Part shown: piece by piece, positions 43,636 through 51,829 of the stretch
Layout: every line of letters begins with the position of its first letter
How positions within the stretch are numbered: the stretch's first letter is position 1
DNA from: JAVKFY01 sp040223615
GTDB lineage: Bacteria; Pseudomonadota; Alphaproteobacteria; GCA-2731375
Length of the DNA stretch: 64,000 nucleotides
Assembly (NCBI GenBank): GCA_040223615.1
Contig: JAVKFY010000009.1
Location: 108,053-172,052, forward strand
Direction: 5' to 3'
Made by a program: the position numbers and the translations under genes
Notes under the pieces: generated by a model
The model's input: the letters and a program-made list of their open reading frames with translations, nothing else
What the model was told of the DNA's origin: nothing
The model's database searches: none

Positions 43636-43965
43636 ATGGCCACCGACGTCCTGTCGCAAACCTTCGCGGCGCTGGCCGACCCGACGCGGCGCGCGATCCT
43701 GGCTCGGCTCGACGAGGGCAACGCCACCGTCAACGAACTGGCTGAGCCGTTTGACATCTCTCTGCCGGCGGTGTCGCGCCACCTGAAGGTGCTGGAAAAG
43801 GCCGGCCTGATCGAGCGCGGCCGCGAGGCGCAATGGCGACCGTGCCGGCTGGAGGCGGCGCCGATGCGCAAGGCCGCGCACTGGCTCGACCACTACCGAA
43901 GGCATTGGGAAGCCAGCCTGGACCGGCTGGACAACTACCTTGCCGACGCGACCAGCGATGCCTGA
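43636..43965 (+). CDS. ArsR family transcriptional regulator
   Basis: A 109-residue ArsR-type winged helix. It begins LSQTFAALADPTRRAILARLDEG, then the recognition helix in ISLPAVSRHLKVLEKAGLIERG and the C-terminal REAQWRPCRLEAAP. No metal-binding Cys pattern (CVC) is seen, so it is the type that usually controls an adjacent SRPBCC gene rather than metal resistance; no SRPBCC gene follows. Downstream is a transglutaminase-like gene after 148 bases. Confidence 0.9.
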   Translation: MATDVLSQTFAALADPTRRAILARLDEGNATVNELAEPFDISLPAVSRHLKVLEKAGLIERGREAQWRPCRLEAAPMRKAAHWLDHYRRHWEASLDRLDNYLADATSDA

Positions 43966-44113
43966 GGTCGGCCGACGCAAGCCGGTGCGCTTCCGGCGGT
44001 TCGAAGGGCAGTCCCGTGTCGGCGACGACCGGCTTCGATCGGCCGGCGTCGACATCATGCTCTGAGGCGGCGTCTTGGCTACACCGGATGCGACATACCG
44101 AGAGCCGGGCGCG

Positions 44114-44947
44114 ATGACCGACCTGTCCGCCCATGCGGCGGCGGTCGAGGCCTTGCCGCATGATCCGCCCGGCATTGTCGAGGCGGTGCGCCGACTGCTG
44201 ATCCACGAGCACATGGGGGCGCTCTACGGCGTCAGCCTGCCGCCGGCGCACATGCACACGGTGCACGACCGACCGGTCGCGGCGATGCTCGACTGGATCG
44301 CCAACGACGACCCGCGCAATCTCCTGACGGCACGAACGCCGGCGCAACGATATGTCTGCTGCTGTCGGCACTACACAGTACTGACGGTGGCGCTGTTGCG
44401 GGCCAAGGGCTTTGCAGCGCGGGCGCGCTGCGGATTCGCCGCCTATTTCGAGCCAAGCCTGTTCGTCGACCATTGGGTCTGCGAAGTCTACGATCCGGCG
44501 CGACAGCGTTGGTATCTGCTCGACGCGCAGCTTGACGAGGTGCAGCGTCGGCACTTCGCCATTCGCTTCGACCCGTTCGACGTGCCGCGCGATCAGTTCA
44601 TCGTCGGCGGCGAAGCCTGGCAGCGGTGTCGCACCGGCATCGCGGACCCGGCCGACTTCGGCGTGCTCGACATGCACGGCCTGTGGTTCGTCGGCGGCAA
44701 CGTGATACGGGATGCTACAGCGCTCAACAACGTCGAGCTGCTGCCGTGGGACGTCTGGGGCGCGATGTTCGGTCCGGACACCGCGCCCCAGGAGGCCTTG
44801 CTGAAGTGGTACGACGAACTGGCAGCCTTGACGATAGCGCCGGACGCAAGCCTGGACGAGCTGCGCCGATACTTCGCCGATGATCCTCGGCTCCGGGTGC
44901 CGGCCGAGGTGCGCAATGACATCCTCGGCCGGATGGAACCGGTCTAG
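44114..44947 (+). CDS. transglutaminase-like domain protein
   Basis: 277 residues. A papain-like transglutaminase core can be seen: the Cys in RYVCCCRHYTVLTVALLRAKG near residue 77, the His in LFVDHWVCEVYDPARQRW near 120, and the Asp in YLLDAQLDEVQRR near 135. Prokaryotic members are mostly proteases or amidases of unknown substrate. The ATG at 44114 was preferred; ATG at 44075 is an alternative. Its 3' end overlaps the DUF4197 gene by 4 bases. Confidence 0.8.
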   Translation: MTDLSAHAAAVEALPHDPPGIVEAVRRLLIHEHMGALYGVSLPPAHMHTVHDRPVAAMLDWIANDDPRNLLTARTPAQRYVCCCRHYTVLTVALLRAKGFAARARCGFAAYFEPSLFVDHWVCEVYDPARQRWYLLDAQLDEVQRRHFAIRFDPFDVPRDQFIVGGEAWQRCRTGIADPADFGVLDMHGLWFVGGNVIRDATALNNVELLPWDVWGAMFGPDTAPQEALLKWYDELAALTIAPDASLDELRRYFADDPRLRVPAEVRNDILGRMEPV

Positions 44948-45693
44948 CCGAACACCTCCTGCAGCAGCGGGGTGACGCGGGCCGACGCGTTGTTGCGGAT
45001 CGCCGCCTCCTCCACGCCGATATAGTGGAAGATGCCGTCGAAGGCCTTGTCGAGCACATGCTCAACGATGTCGCCCTTCACGTCCGGCACGAACGGGATC
45101 GACTTGTACTGCGAGACCGTCGACTCGTAGCTCTGGATGGCGCCCACATCGCTCAGCGAGGTATCGACGATCGGCTTCATCTTGGTGTGCAGCGGGTCGT
45201 TCATGGTGCGCCGGAAATACTGCGTCGCGGCGTCGTCGGGGCCGTTGTAGATGTCCATCACGTCCTGCAACGTCATCGCCTCGATGGAATCCCAGAACAG
45301 CGGCTTGACCTGCGCGGTCGCCTGCTCGGCGCCACGGTTCATGCGCAGGGTGAGGTCGTCGAGCATGTCGGACTGACCGACCCGGCTCAGCGTGCTGCGC
45401 ACTGTCTCCAGCCAGTCGGGCAGCAGGATCTTCACGATCTCGTCGGTGAAGAAGCCGTTGGTGGCACCGAGCTGTCCGACCACGTTCTCGCTGCCGACCT
45501 GGAGCGCTTCCTTCAGGCCCTTGCCGACCTTCACCTGGCTCAGCGCCGATCCGCCCGACGATCCGCCGCCGCCCTTGGAGATGGAGTCGAGCAGGCCCTT
45601 GCCCTGCTGCAGCAGGTTTCCCTGGGCCAATGCCGGCAACGCCGCCACGGTCAAAGCCCCGGTCAGTACGATCCGCCTGGTCATGTCGACCAT
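44944..45693 (-). CDS. DUF4197 domain-containing protein
   Basis: 249 residues with an N-terminal signal peptide (MTRRIVLTGALTVAALPALAQG; a twin-Arg-like RR), a Gly/Ser-rich linker, then the DUF4197 body: GLKEALQVGSENVVGQLGA, KPLFWDSIEAMTLQDVMDIYNGPDDAATQYF, and the C-terminal HVLDKAFDGIFHYIGVEEAAIR. Members are secreted or periplasmic proteins of unknown role. It is monocistronic as far as can be seen. Confidence 0.88.
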   Translation of the reverse strand: MVDMTRRIVLTGALTVAALPALAQGNLLQQGKGLLDSISKGGGGSSGGSALSQVKVGKGLKEALQVGSENVVGQLGATNGFFTDEIVKILLPDWLETVRSTLSRVGQSDMLDDLTLRMNRGAEQATAQVKPLFWDSIEAMTLQDVMDIYNGPDDAATQYFRRTMNDPLHTKMKPIVDTSLSDVGAIQSYESTVSQYKSIPFVPDVKGDIVEHVLDKAFDGIFHYIGVEEAAIRNNASARVTPLLQEVFG

Positions 45694-45769
45694 GACGACC
45701 TCCTCTACAATGTCCCCGTCCCTCTACATGTAAGCCGTAGAGTGGGTTCCGGCCAGTGTCGGCCGCGTG

Positions 45770-46267
45770 TCAGGGTCGCCAGTCGAAAATCTGATGCATG
45801 ACGCCGTCCTCGTTCCAATCGGTGTCGCGATACTCGCGCACCAGGGTAAAGCCGGCCTGTTCGTAGAGGGCGCGGGCGGCGTCCAGGCCGGCGAAGGTGG
45901 CCAGCCACACCCGTTCCACGCCGCGCTGGCGGAACGACTCCAGCGCCGTCGCCAGCAGGCGGCGGCCGAGGCCCTGGCCGTGGCTGGCGGGATCGAGGAT
46001 GAACCAGCGCAGACGCGCGCCCGCCTCGCCGGTCGGCAGACCGTCGATGGTGATGGTGCCGAGCACGGTGTCGCCCTGACTGGCGGTCCAGAAACCGTCG
46101 CGGCCTGAATCGTAGCGCTCGAAGAACGCGGCCAGTTCGCGGGCGACCTCGATCTCGAAGCGCTGCTCCAGGCCCCACTCACGGCCGTAGTAGCGACCGT
46201 GAAGCTCAATCACCCGGCCGATCACGCCCGGGCGATAGCCTTCCTCGATGATCGCCTCGTCGGTCAT
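45770..46267 (-). CDS. GNAT family N-acetyltransferase
   Basis: A 165-residue acetyltransferase. The acetyl-CoA motif A region is LRWFILDPASHGQGLGRRLLATAL (R/QxxGxG/A form QGLGRR near 93-110), with WLATFAGLDAARALYEQAGF as motif B. The N-terminal GRVIELHGRYYGREWGLEQRFE is seen in GNAT domains that follow MarR-type regulators. The ATG at 46267 was preferred over a longer frame. It is divergent from the TetR gene with palindromic sites between them. Confidence 0.88.
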   Translation of the reverse strand: MTDEAIIEEGYRPGVIGRVIELHGRYYGREWGLEQRFEIEVARELAAFFERYDSGRDGFWTASQGDTVLGTITIDGLPTGEAGARLRWFILDPASHGQGLGRRLLATALESFRQRGVERVWLATFAGLDAARALYEQAGFTLVREYRDTDWNEDGVMHQIFDWRP

Positions 46268-46304
46268 GGCGGCCTCCTTGAAAAAGTGAACCCGATTTCT
46301 ATTC

Positions 46305-46329
46305 ATTGATCAATCGCCTTGATTCAAGG
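46305..46329. promoter_or_regulatory. two adjacent palindromes in the GNAT/TetR divergent promoter
   Basis: ATTGATCAAT (46305-46314) is fully self-complementary and CCTTGATTCAAGG (46317-46329) is a 6-base palindrome around one base. Both share TTGAT. They lie between the divergent starts at 46267 and 46373, so they are good candidates for TetR operators, by analogy only. Confidence 0.5.
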
Positions 46330-46372
46330 ACAATCCGCGCCGTGACCCCGTGGCCGAGAGAGCTTGAACAGG

Positions 46373-46984
46373 ATGCCCTACCGGCGCACCGCCTTTACCG
46401 AAGCGCGCAAGGCGGAAACCCGCCGGCGGCTGGTCGAGGTCGCCCGGCGCATGGTGTTCGAGACCGGCTTCCAGGGCATCCAGATCGCCGCCGTGGCCAC
46501 CGCCGCCGGTGTCGCGGTCGGCACCGTCTACCGCTACTTCCCGGCCAAGGCCGACCTGGTGGTCGAGGTCTACCGGCTGGTCTGCGACCGTGAGATCGCG
46601 GTGATGCAGGCCATCGCCGGCGGCAAGCAGGCACCGTCGGTGCGACTCGACGCGCTGGTGCGGGCCACGGCGGGCCGCGCCCTGCAAGCCGGCCGGTCGG
46701 GATACGCTCTGGTCGCCGAACCGGTCGACGCGGCGCTGGACGCGGAGCGCATCGTCTACCGCCAGGCGCTGGCCGATGCCTTCCGCACCGTGATCGAGGA
46801 CGGTGTCGCCAGCGGCGACTTCACCCTGGCCCGGCCCGACCTCACCGCCACCGGCATCGTCGGCGCGATCCTGGAGGCGCTGGTCACGCCGCTGAGCCCG
46901 GGCGGCACCATGCCGGACGCCGATGCCGACAAGCTGCTGGACGGACTGGCGGCGTTCTGCCGCCGCGCGGTGGGCCAGCGATGA
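46373..46984 (+). CDS. TetR family transcriptional regulator
   Basis: 203 residues. TetR helix-turn-helix: RRLVEVARRMVFETGFQGIQ, AAVATAAGVAVGTVYRYFPAKADLVVEVY (residues about 15-65), and a ligand-binding helical domain ending in VGAILEALVTPLSPGG. It starts 13 codons before the motif; a TTG 9 bases upstream is less likely. Its TGA overlaps the EamA ATG (ATGA), so it probably controls an operon with the EamA exporter. Confidence 0.92.
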   Translation: MPYRRTAFTEARKAETRRRLVEVARRMVFETGFQGIQIAAVATAAGVAVGTVYRYFPAKADLVVEVYRLVCDREIAVMQAIAGGKQAPSVRLDALVRATAGRALQAGRSGYALVAEPVDAALDAERIVYRQALADAFRTVIEDGVASGDFTLARPDLTATGIVGAILEALVTPLSPGGTMPDADADKLLDGLAAFCRRAVGQR

Positions 46985-47874
46985 CCCTCCAGGCCATGAG
47001 TCCGCGCGTCGAAGCCCTGCTGGCGGCGGCGGCCGCAGCCGGGATGGGGAGCTTCGTCGGAGCGGCGATGGTCGCCTCGCGCTTCGCCATCGCCGAGACC
47101 GAGCCGGCCAGCCTGGCCTTCATGCGCTACCTGATCGGCGCCGCGTTCCTGCTACCGGCGGTGGCGATGGGCCAGCGGCCCCGGTTCGAGCCCAGCGACT
47201 GGCTGCCGATCTGCCTGCTTGGCATCGCCCAGTTCGGCATCCTGATCGCGCTGTTGAACTTTGCGCTGCAGTTCATCCCGGCCGGCCTGGGCGCGTTGCT
47301 GTTCGCCACCGTGCCGCTGCTGGCCATGGGACTGGCGACGCTGCTACGGATCGAGCCGCTGACCCGGTGGAAGACCACCGGGGTGCTGCTGACCATCGTC
47401 GGGGTCGGCTTGGCGCTGGGCGAGCGGCTGGCGCTGCCGAAGTCGGACATGGACACATGGCTCGGCATCGCCGCGGCGCTGGCCGCCGCGTTCACCGGCG
47501 CGCTGTGCTCGGTGCTGTACCGGCCCTATCTGGCGAAATACCCGGCGCTGCCGGTGAGTTTCGTCGCCATGCTGGCCTCCGTGGCGTTCCTGGCGGTGCT
47601 CGCGGCATTCGAGGGCTTCTTCGATCAGGTGCCGGATATCAGCGTCGCAGCTTGGGGCGCGGTGGTGTTCGTCGGCTTCGCCTCGGCCGCCGGCTACTGG
47701 CTGTGGTTGTGGGCGTTGCAACACGCCACGCCGACGCGCGTGACGGTGTTCATTGGCCTCGGTCCGGTGGTCGCCGCGATCCTCGGCGCCGCGTTGCTGG
47801 GCGAGGTTGTCACCCCTGCCCTGGTCGCCGGCGTCGCGGCCGTCTTGCTCGGCCTGTGGGCCGCGAACCGCTAG
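46981..47874 (+). CDS. EamA/DMT family transporter
   Basis: A 297-residue drug/metabolite transporter with ten hydrophobic segments in two EamA repeats (AGMGSFVGAAMVASRFAIAE near the start; GLGPVVAAILGAALLGEVVTPALVAG near the end). The family exports amino acids, purines or toxic metabolites. It is coupled to the TetR gene by ATGA. Its end overlaps the convergent FAD oxidoreductase by 4 bases. Confidence 0.9.
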   Translation: MTLQAMSPRVEALLAAAAAAGMGSFVGAAMVASRFAIAETEPASLAFMRYLIGAAFLLPAVAMGQRPRFEPSDWLPICLLGIAQFGILIALLNFALQFIPAGLGALLFATVPLLAMGLATLLRIEPLTRWKTTGVLLTIVGVGLALGERLALPKSDMDTWLGIAAALAAAFTGALCSVLYRPYLAKYPALPVSFVAMLASVAFLAVLAAFEGFFDQVPDISVAAWGAVVFVGFASAAGYWLWLWALQHATPTRVTVFIGLGPVVAAILGAALLGEVVTPALVAGVAAVLLGLWAANR

Positions 47875-49172
47875 AGACGATCCAGCAACCCGAACCAGAA
47901 CATCGCCAGGACCTGGATCGGCCAGCGCATGCGCGGTCCGCCGGGGAAGTTCGGTTGCGGCAGACGGGCCATCACGTCGAAGCGTTCCGCGGTGCCGGCC
48001 ACAGCCTCGGCCAGGAGCTGGCCGGCCATCGTCGCCATCGCCACGCCGTGGCCGGAGAAGCCATGCGCGTAGAGCGTCCGCCCGCCGTGCAGCCGGCCGA
48101 AGCCGGGCATGCGCTGCAAGGTGATGGCCAGCGTGCCGCCCCAGGCGTGGGTCACCGGCATGCTGGCGAGTTGCGGGAAGACCTGGCGCATCGGTCGGCG
48201 CACGAACTCGCCGATGTCGGCCGGGAACCGCCGACGGTAAGCCTCGCCGCCACCGAACAGCAGCCGATTGTCGGACGACAGGCGGAAGTAGTTGATCACG
48301 CGGCGGGTGTCGGCGACCGCGGCGCGCTCGGCGATCAGCCGACCGGCCTGGTCCGGCAACAGCGGCGCGGTGGCCAGGATGAAGTTGTTCAGCGGCAGGA
48401 TGCGCCCGGCCAGTTGCGGCATCAGCTCGGCACCCAGGTACCCGTTGCCGGCCAGCACCACGTGCTTCGCGCGCAACGTGCCGCCGCTGGTGGTCAGCGT
48501 CATGTCGTCGCCGGTCTCGTCCAGCGCCTGGACCAGCGTGTTCTCGTGCAATCGCGCGCCGGCGTCGGCGGCCGCGCGGGCCAGCCCGAGCGCCAGGTTC
48601 AGCGGGTGCAGGTGCGCCGCGTCGCGGTCCAGCACGCCGCCATGATAGGCGGGCGAGTCGATCCACGCCCGGCTCTCGGCTGCGGTGAATGTCGCCAGAT
48701 GCGGATAGTCGTAGACCGTGGCCAGGTGTTCCGCCTCGCGATGCAGGCCGGCGGTCTCGCGCGGGTGGTGCGCCACGTCGATCACGCCGGGCACCAGGTC
48801 GCAGGCAATCGCATGCTTGTTGACCAGCGATTTGACCAGCGCCTTGGCAGCCTCGGCGATAGCCCACAGCCGGCGCGCCTCGTCCAGGCCCAGGTGGGCC
48901 TCCAGCCAGTCCTGGCCGCGGCGCTGGCCGCTGTGCAGTTGACCGCCGTTGCGGCCCGAGGCGCCCCAGCCGACGGTGTGCGCCTCGACCAGCCGGACGT
49001 CGTAGCCGGCGTCGGCCAGATGCAGCGCCGCCGACAGTCCGCAATAGCCGCCGCCGACCACTGCGACGTCACACGCGGCGTCGCCCGCCAGCGCGGCGAA
49101 GCTCGGCCGGTCGTTGGCGGTGGCGTCGTAGTAGCTGTCGCCGGGCGGAACGTCGTAGCCGCTGGTGCGCAT
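47871..49172 (-). CDS. FAD-dependent oxidoreductase (PuuB/DadA-like)
   Basis: 433 residues of the D-amino-acid-oxidase/glycine-oxidase fold. The N-terminal FAD loop is DVAVVGGGYCGLSAALHLAD near residue 35, followed by GWGASGRNGGQLHSGQRRG, which is typical of gamma-glutamylputrescine oxidoreductase; the C-terminal FAD region is GRTLYAHGFSGHGVAMATMAG near 375. It is likely to oxidise an amine or N-methyl amino acid. Convergent with EamA and divergent from the SDR at 49226 (53 bases). Confidence 0.9.
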   Translation of the reverse strand: MRTSGYDVPPGDSYYDATANDRPSFAALAGDAACDVAVVGGGYCGLSAALHLADAGYDVRLVEAHTVGWGASGRNGGQLHSGQRRGQDWLEAHLGLDEARRLWAIAEAAKALVKSLVNKHAIACDLVPGVIDVAHHPRETAGLHREAEHLATVYDYPHLATFTAAESRAWIDSPAYHGGVLDRDAAHLHPLNLALGLARAAADAGARLHENTLVQALDETGDDMTLTTSGGTLRAKHVVLAGNGYLGAELMPQLAGRILPLNNFILATAPLLPDQAGRLIAERAAVADTRRVINYFRLSSDNRLLFGGGEAYRRRFPADIGEFVRRPMRQVFPQLASMPVTHAWGGTLAITLQRMPGFGRLHGGRTLYAHGFSGHGVAMATMAGQLLAEAVAGTAERFDVMARLPQPNFPGGPRMRWPIQVLAMFWFGLLDRL

Positions 49173-49225
49173 CGGGGCTCCGGCTAAGATGACCAGGGCA
49201 ACGGCATAGCGGAGGACGGGGACCG

Positions 49226-50032
49226 ATGGAAGCGCCAGACGACCAGGGACTGGACGGCAAGGTGGCGATCGTCACGGGCGCCGGGGCGGCCGACGACGGC
49301 ATCGGCAATGGCCGGGCGGCAGCGATCCTGCTGGCACGGGCCGGCTGCAAGGTGCTGGCGGTCGACCGCGACGCGGCACTGGCGGAACGTACCGTGGCGA
49401 TGATCGGCGAACATGGCGGCGACGGTGCTGCCTTCGCCTGCGACGTCACCAAGGAATCCGACTGCGCCGCGATGGTCGCCGAGGCGGTGCAGCGCTGGGG
49501 CCGGCTCGACGTGCTCGACAACAATGTCGGCATCGGCAGCCGCGGCCCGGTCACCGAGGTCTCGCCGGCGGAATGGGCCAAGGTGATCGACGTGAACGTC
49601 ACCTCCATGTACCTGACCAGCCGGCATGCGATCCCGGAGATGCGCAAGGTCGGCGGCGGCGCCATCGTCAATATCTCGTCGATCTCGGCGCTGCGCCCGC
49701 GCGGGCTGACCACCTACACCGTCTCCAAGGGCGCGGTGATCGCGCTGACACAGGCAATGGCGGTCGACCACGGAGCGGAGAATATCCGCGTGAACTGCAT
49801 CGCGCCGGGGCCGGTCTACACGCCGATGGTCTATGCCCTGGGCATGTCGGACAAGGCCCGCGACACGCGCCGGCGCGCCTCGGTGCTGGGCACGGAGGGC
49901 ACCGGTTGGGATATCGGCAACGCGGTGGTGTTCCTGAGCTCGGCCCGGGCGCGCTACATCACCGGACACGTGCTGGTGGTCGACGGCGGCGTCACCCTGC
50001 AGGCGCCGCAGCGCGAGTCGGAGGGCAACTGA
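49226..50032 (+). CDS. SDR family oxidoreductase
   Basis: A classical SDR of 268 residues. The cofactor motif reads VTGAGAADDGIGNGRAAAIL, slightly expanded relative to TGxxxGIG; LDVLDNNVGIGSRGPVT follows, catalytic Ser in VNISSISALRPRG and Tyr-x3-Lys in YTVSKGAVI. The C-terminal DGGVTLQAP is typical. AGGACGGGGACC precedes the ATG. It is followed after 1 base by the CMD gene, so they form an operon. Confidence 0.9.
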   Translation: MEAPDDQGLDGKVAIVTGAGAADDGIGNGRAAAILLARAGCKVLAVDRDAALAERTVAMIGEHGGDGAAFACDVTKESDCAAMVAEAVQRWGRLDVLDNNVGIGSRGPVTEVSPAEWAKVIDVNVTSMYLTSRHAIPEMRKVGGGAIVNISSISALRPRGLTTYTVSKGAVIALTQAMAVDHGAENIRVNCIAPGPVYTPMVYALGMSDKARDTRRRASVLGTEGTGWDIGNAVVFLSSARARYITGHVLVVDGGVTLQAPQRESEGN

Positions 50033-50033
50033 G

Positions 50034-50585
50034 ATGGCCCGCGTCCCCTACCTCAGCGCCGACGACCTGCCGGAAGCAGACCGCGACGTGCTCAAGCGGC
50101 CGATCACGCTGCTGCAGGCGCTGGCCAACAACCCGCCCGCCGCGCGCGCGTTCGAACATCTGGGCATGTGGATCCGGTTCAAGTGTCCGCTCGACCCGCG
50201 CCTGCGCGAGCTGGCGATCATCCAGGTCGGCTACGTCGCGCGCAGCGCCTACGAGTACAGCCACCACGTGAAGATCGGCTTCGACAACGGCGTCACCGAA
50301 GCGGACCTGAAGGCGCTTGCCGTGGAGAGCGCCGGCGGGAGCAGCGACCTGCCGGCGCAGGACCGGGCGGTGCTGCGCGCGGCGCGCGAGATGGAAGCCG
50401 ACGGCGGCATGAGCCAGGCGACGTTCGACACGCTCGCCGGCGAACTCGGCCACAGCGGCGTGATCGACCTGGCGATCACCATCGGATTCTATTGCGGCGT
50501 GGTGCGCGTGTTGGCCAGCCTCGCCATCGACGTCGAGCCGGAATACCAGCCGTACCTGGAGATCGTGCCCCTGCCCGGTGATTGA
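50034..50585 (+). CDS. carboxymuconolactone decarboxylase family protein
   Basis: A 183-residue all-helical AhpD/CMD-fold protein. The helical core with RLRELAIIQVGYVARSAYEYSHH and VKIGFDNGVTEADLKALA matches the CMD family, but the redox CxxC of AhpD is absent (SAYEYSHH in its place), so peroxidase-type activity is unlikely. It directly follows the SDR gene. The paired role is unknown; a decarboxylase or isomerase-like function is possible but unproven. Confidence 0.85.
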   Translation: MARVPYLSADDLPEADRDVLKRPITLLQALANNPPAARAFEHLGMWIRFKCPLDPRLRELAIIQVGYVARSAYEYSHHVKIGFDNGVTEADLKALAVESAGGSSDLPAQDRAVLRAAREMEADGGMSQATFDTLAGELGHSGVIDLAITIGFYCGVVRVLASLAIDVEPEYQPYLEIVPLPGD

Positions 50586-50686
50586 AGTCACGCGATTGCA
50601 TCGGCGAAATCCAGTACAATGTGACGGTCGCCCGGGCGGACAACGAGCATGGTGCTCGACCCGCCCGTGGGCCCCACACAACGCCG

Positions 50687-51817
50687 ATGTTGCCGATACG
50701 TTTCCAGCCGGGCGATCCCGCCCCGTGGTTCGTCTGTGCCGCCAGCAACAACCCGAGATTCAGCTTCGACACCATTGCTGGCCGCTACGTCGTGATGAGC
50801 TTCTTCGGCACGACCCGCGCGCCGGCGGCGGCGACGTTGCTGCGCGAGGTGTGCGGCCCGTTGCGGCCGTTCTTCGACGACGAAAAGGTCTGCTTCTTCG
50901 GCATTACCGTCGATCCCGACGACCGCAATAGCCCGTCCGTGTACCAACTCACGCCGGGCATCCGGCATTTCTGGGACTTCGATTGCGCGGTGAGCCGGCT
51001 GTACGGCGCGCTGGGGCCGACCGGGCGCTACGAGGGCTTCACGCTGGTGCTGGACCCGGCACTGCGCGTCATGTCGCGCCTGGCATTGGCCGATGCGGAA
51101 GAGCACAACAGGCTGTTGCGCGAGGCGCTGAGCGCCCTGCCGCCGCCGTCGGACCATGCCGGCACAGAACTGTCGGCCCCGGTGCTGATCGCGCCACGGG
51201 TGCTGGAGCCCGACTTCTGCGCCGAACTGATCGCGTTCTACCAGGCGCAGGGCGGCCAGGAGTCCGGCTTCATGCGCCAGCAGGACGGCCAGACGGTCGG
51301 CATCATCGACCACAATTTCAAACGGCGCCGCGACGTCTACGTCGAGGACGCGGGGCGGCGCGAACAGATCCGTAACCGCATCCAGGCCCGCCTGCTACCG
51401 CTGATTGAGCGTGCCTTCCAATACCGTGTGAGCCATCTGGAGCGCTACCTCGTCGCTTGCTACGACGGCGCCGAGCAGGGTTTCTTCCGACCGCACCGCG
51501 ACAACACGACGGCCGGGACCGCGCACCGGCGCTTCGCCTGCACCATCAATCTCAACGCCGGCGACTATGCCGGCGGCGGCCTCCGTTTTCCGGAGTTCGG
51601 CCCGCGAGTCTACGTGGCGCCGACCGGCGGCGCGGTGGTGTTCTCCTGCTCGCTGCTACACGAGGCACTGCCGGTGACAGAGGGCCGGCGCTACGCCCTG
51701 CTGCCGTTCTTCTACGACGACCGGGCGGCCGAACTGCGCGCGCGCAACGAGCACTACCTCAGCGGCACGACGCTCGACATGCGCCCGCCGCCGCCAGTTG
51801 CCGAGATGCCGGCCTGA
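50687..51817 (+). CDS. peroxiredoxin-like / prolyl-4-hydroxylase fusion protein
   Basis: 376 residues in two domains. Residues 1-155 have a thioredoxin/peroxiredoxin fold: PGDPAPWF, VVMSFFGTTRAPAAATLL, FFGITVDPDDR, HFWDFDCAVSRLYGA, GFTLVLDPALRVM. The peroxidatic Cys expected after the first strand is missing (TTRAPAA). Residues 165-360 are a P4Hc 2OG-Fe(II) oxygenase: YLVACYDGAEQGFF, then the iron ligands HRD (His near 270, Asp near 272), the distal His in LLHEALPVTEG near 325 and the 2OG-binding Arg just after. The start was set at 50687 by domain position. It probably hydroxylates a protein or small molecule; the role of the first domain is unclear. Confidence 0.8.
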   Translation: MLPIRFQPGDPAPWFVCAASNNPRFSFDTIAGRYVVMSFFGTTRAPAAATLLREVCGPLRPFFDDEKVCFFGITVDPDDRNSPSVYQLTPGIRHFWDFDCAVSRLYGALGPTGRYEGFTLVLDPALRVMSRLALADAEEHNRLLREALSALPPPSDHAGTELSAPVLIAPRVLEPDFCAELIAFYQAQGGQESGFMRQQDGQTVGIIDHNFKRRRDVYVEDAGRREQIRNRIQARLLPLIERAFQYRVSHLERYLVACYDGAEQGFFRPHRDNTTAGTAHRRFACTINLNAGDYAGGGLRFPEFGPRVYVAPTGGAVVFSCSLLHEALPVTEGRRYALLPFFYDDRAAELRARNEHYLSGTTLDMRPPPPVAEMPA

Positions 51818-51829
51818 CCGCGCCGGCCC

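Noticed and set aside
43958..44065. 35-codon ORF overlapping the ArsR stop (ATG in GATGCCTGA)
   Set aside because: Only context and a 4-base-type overlap support it; the translation is Arg-rich and looks like shadow sequence. It may be a relic of an SRPBCC gene but that cannot be shown.
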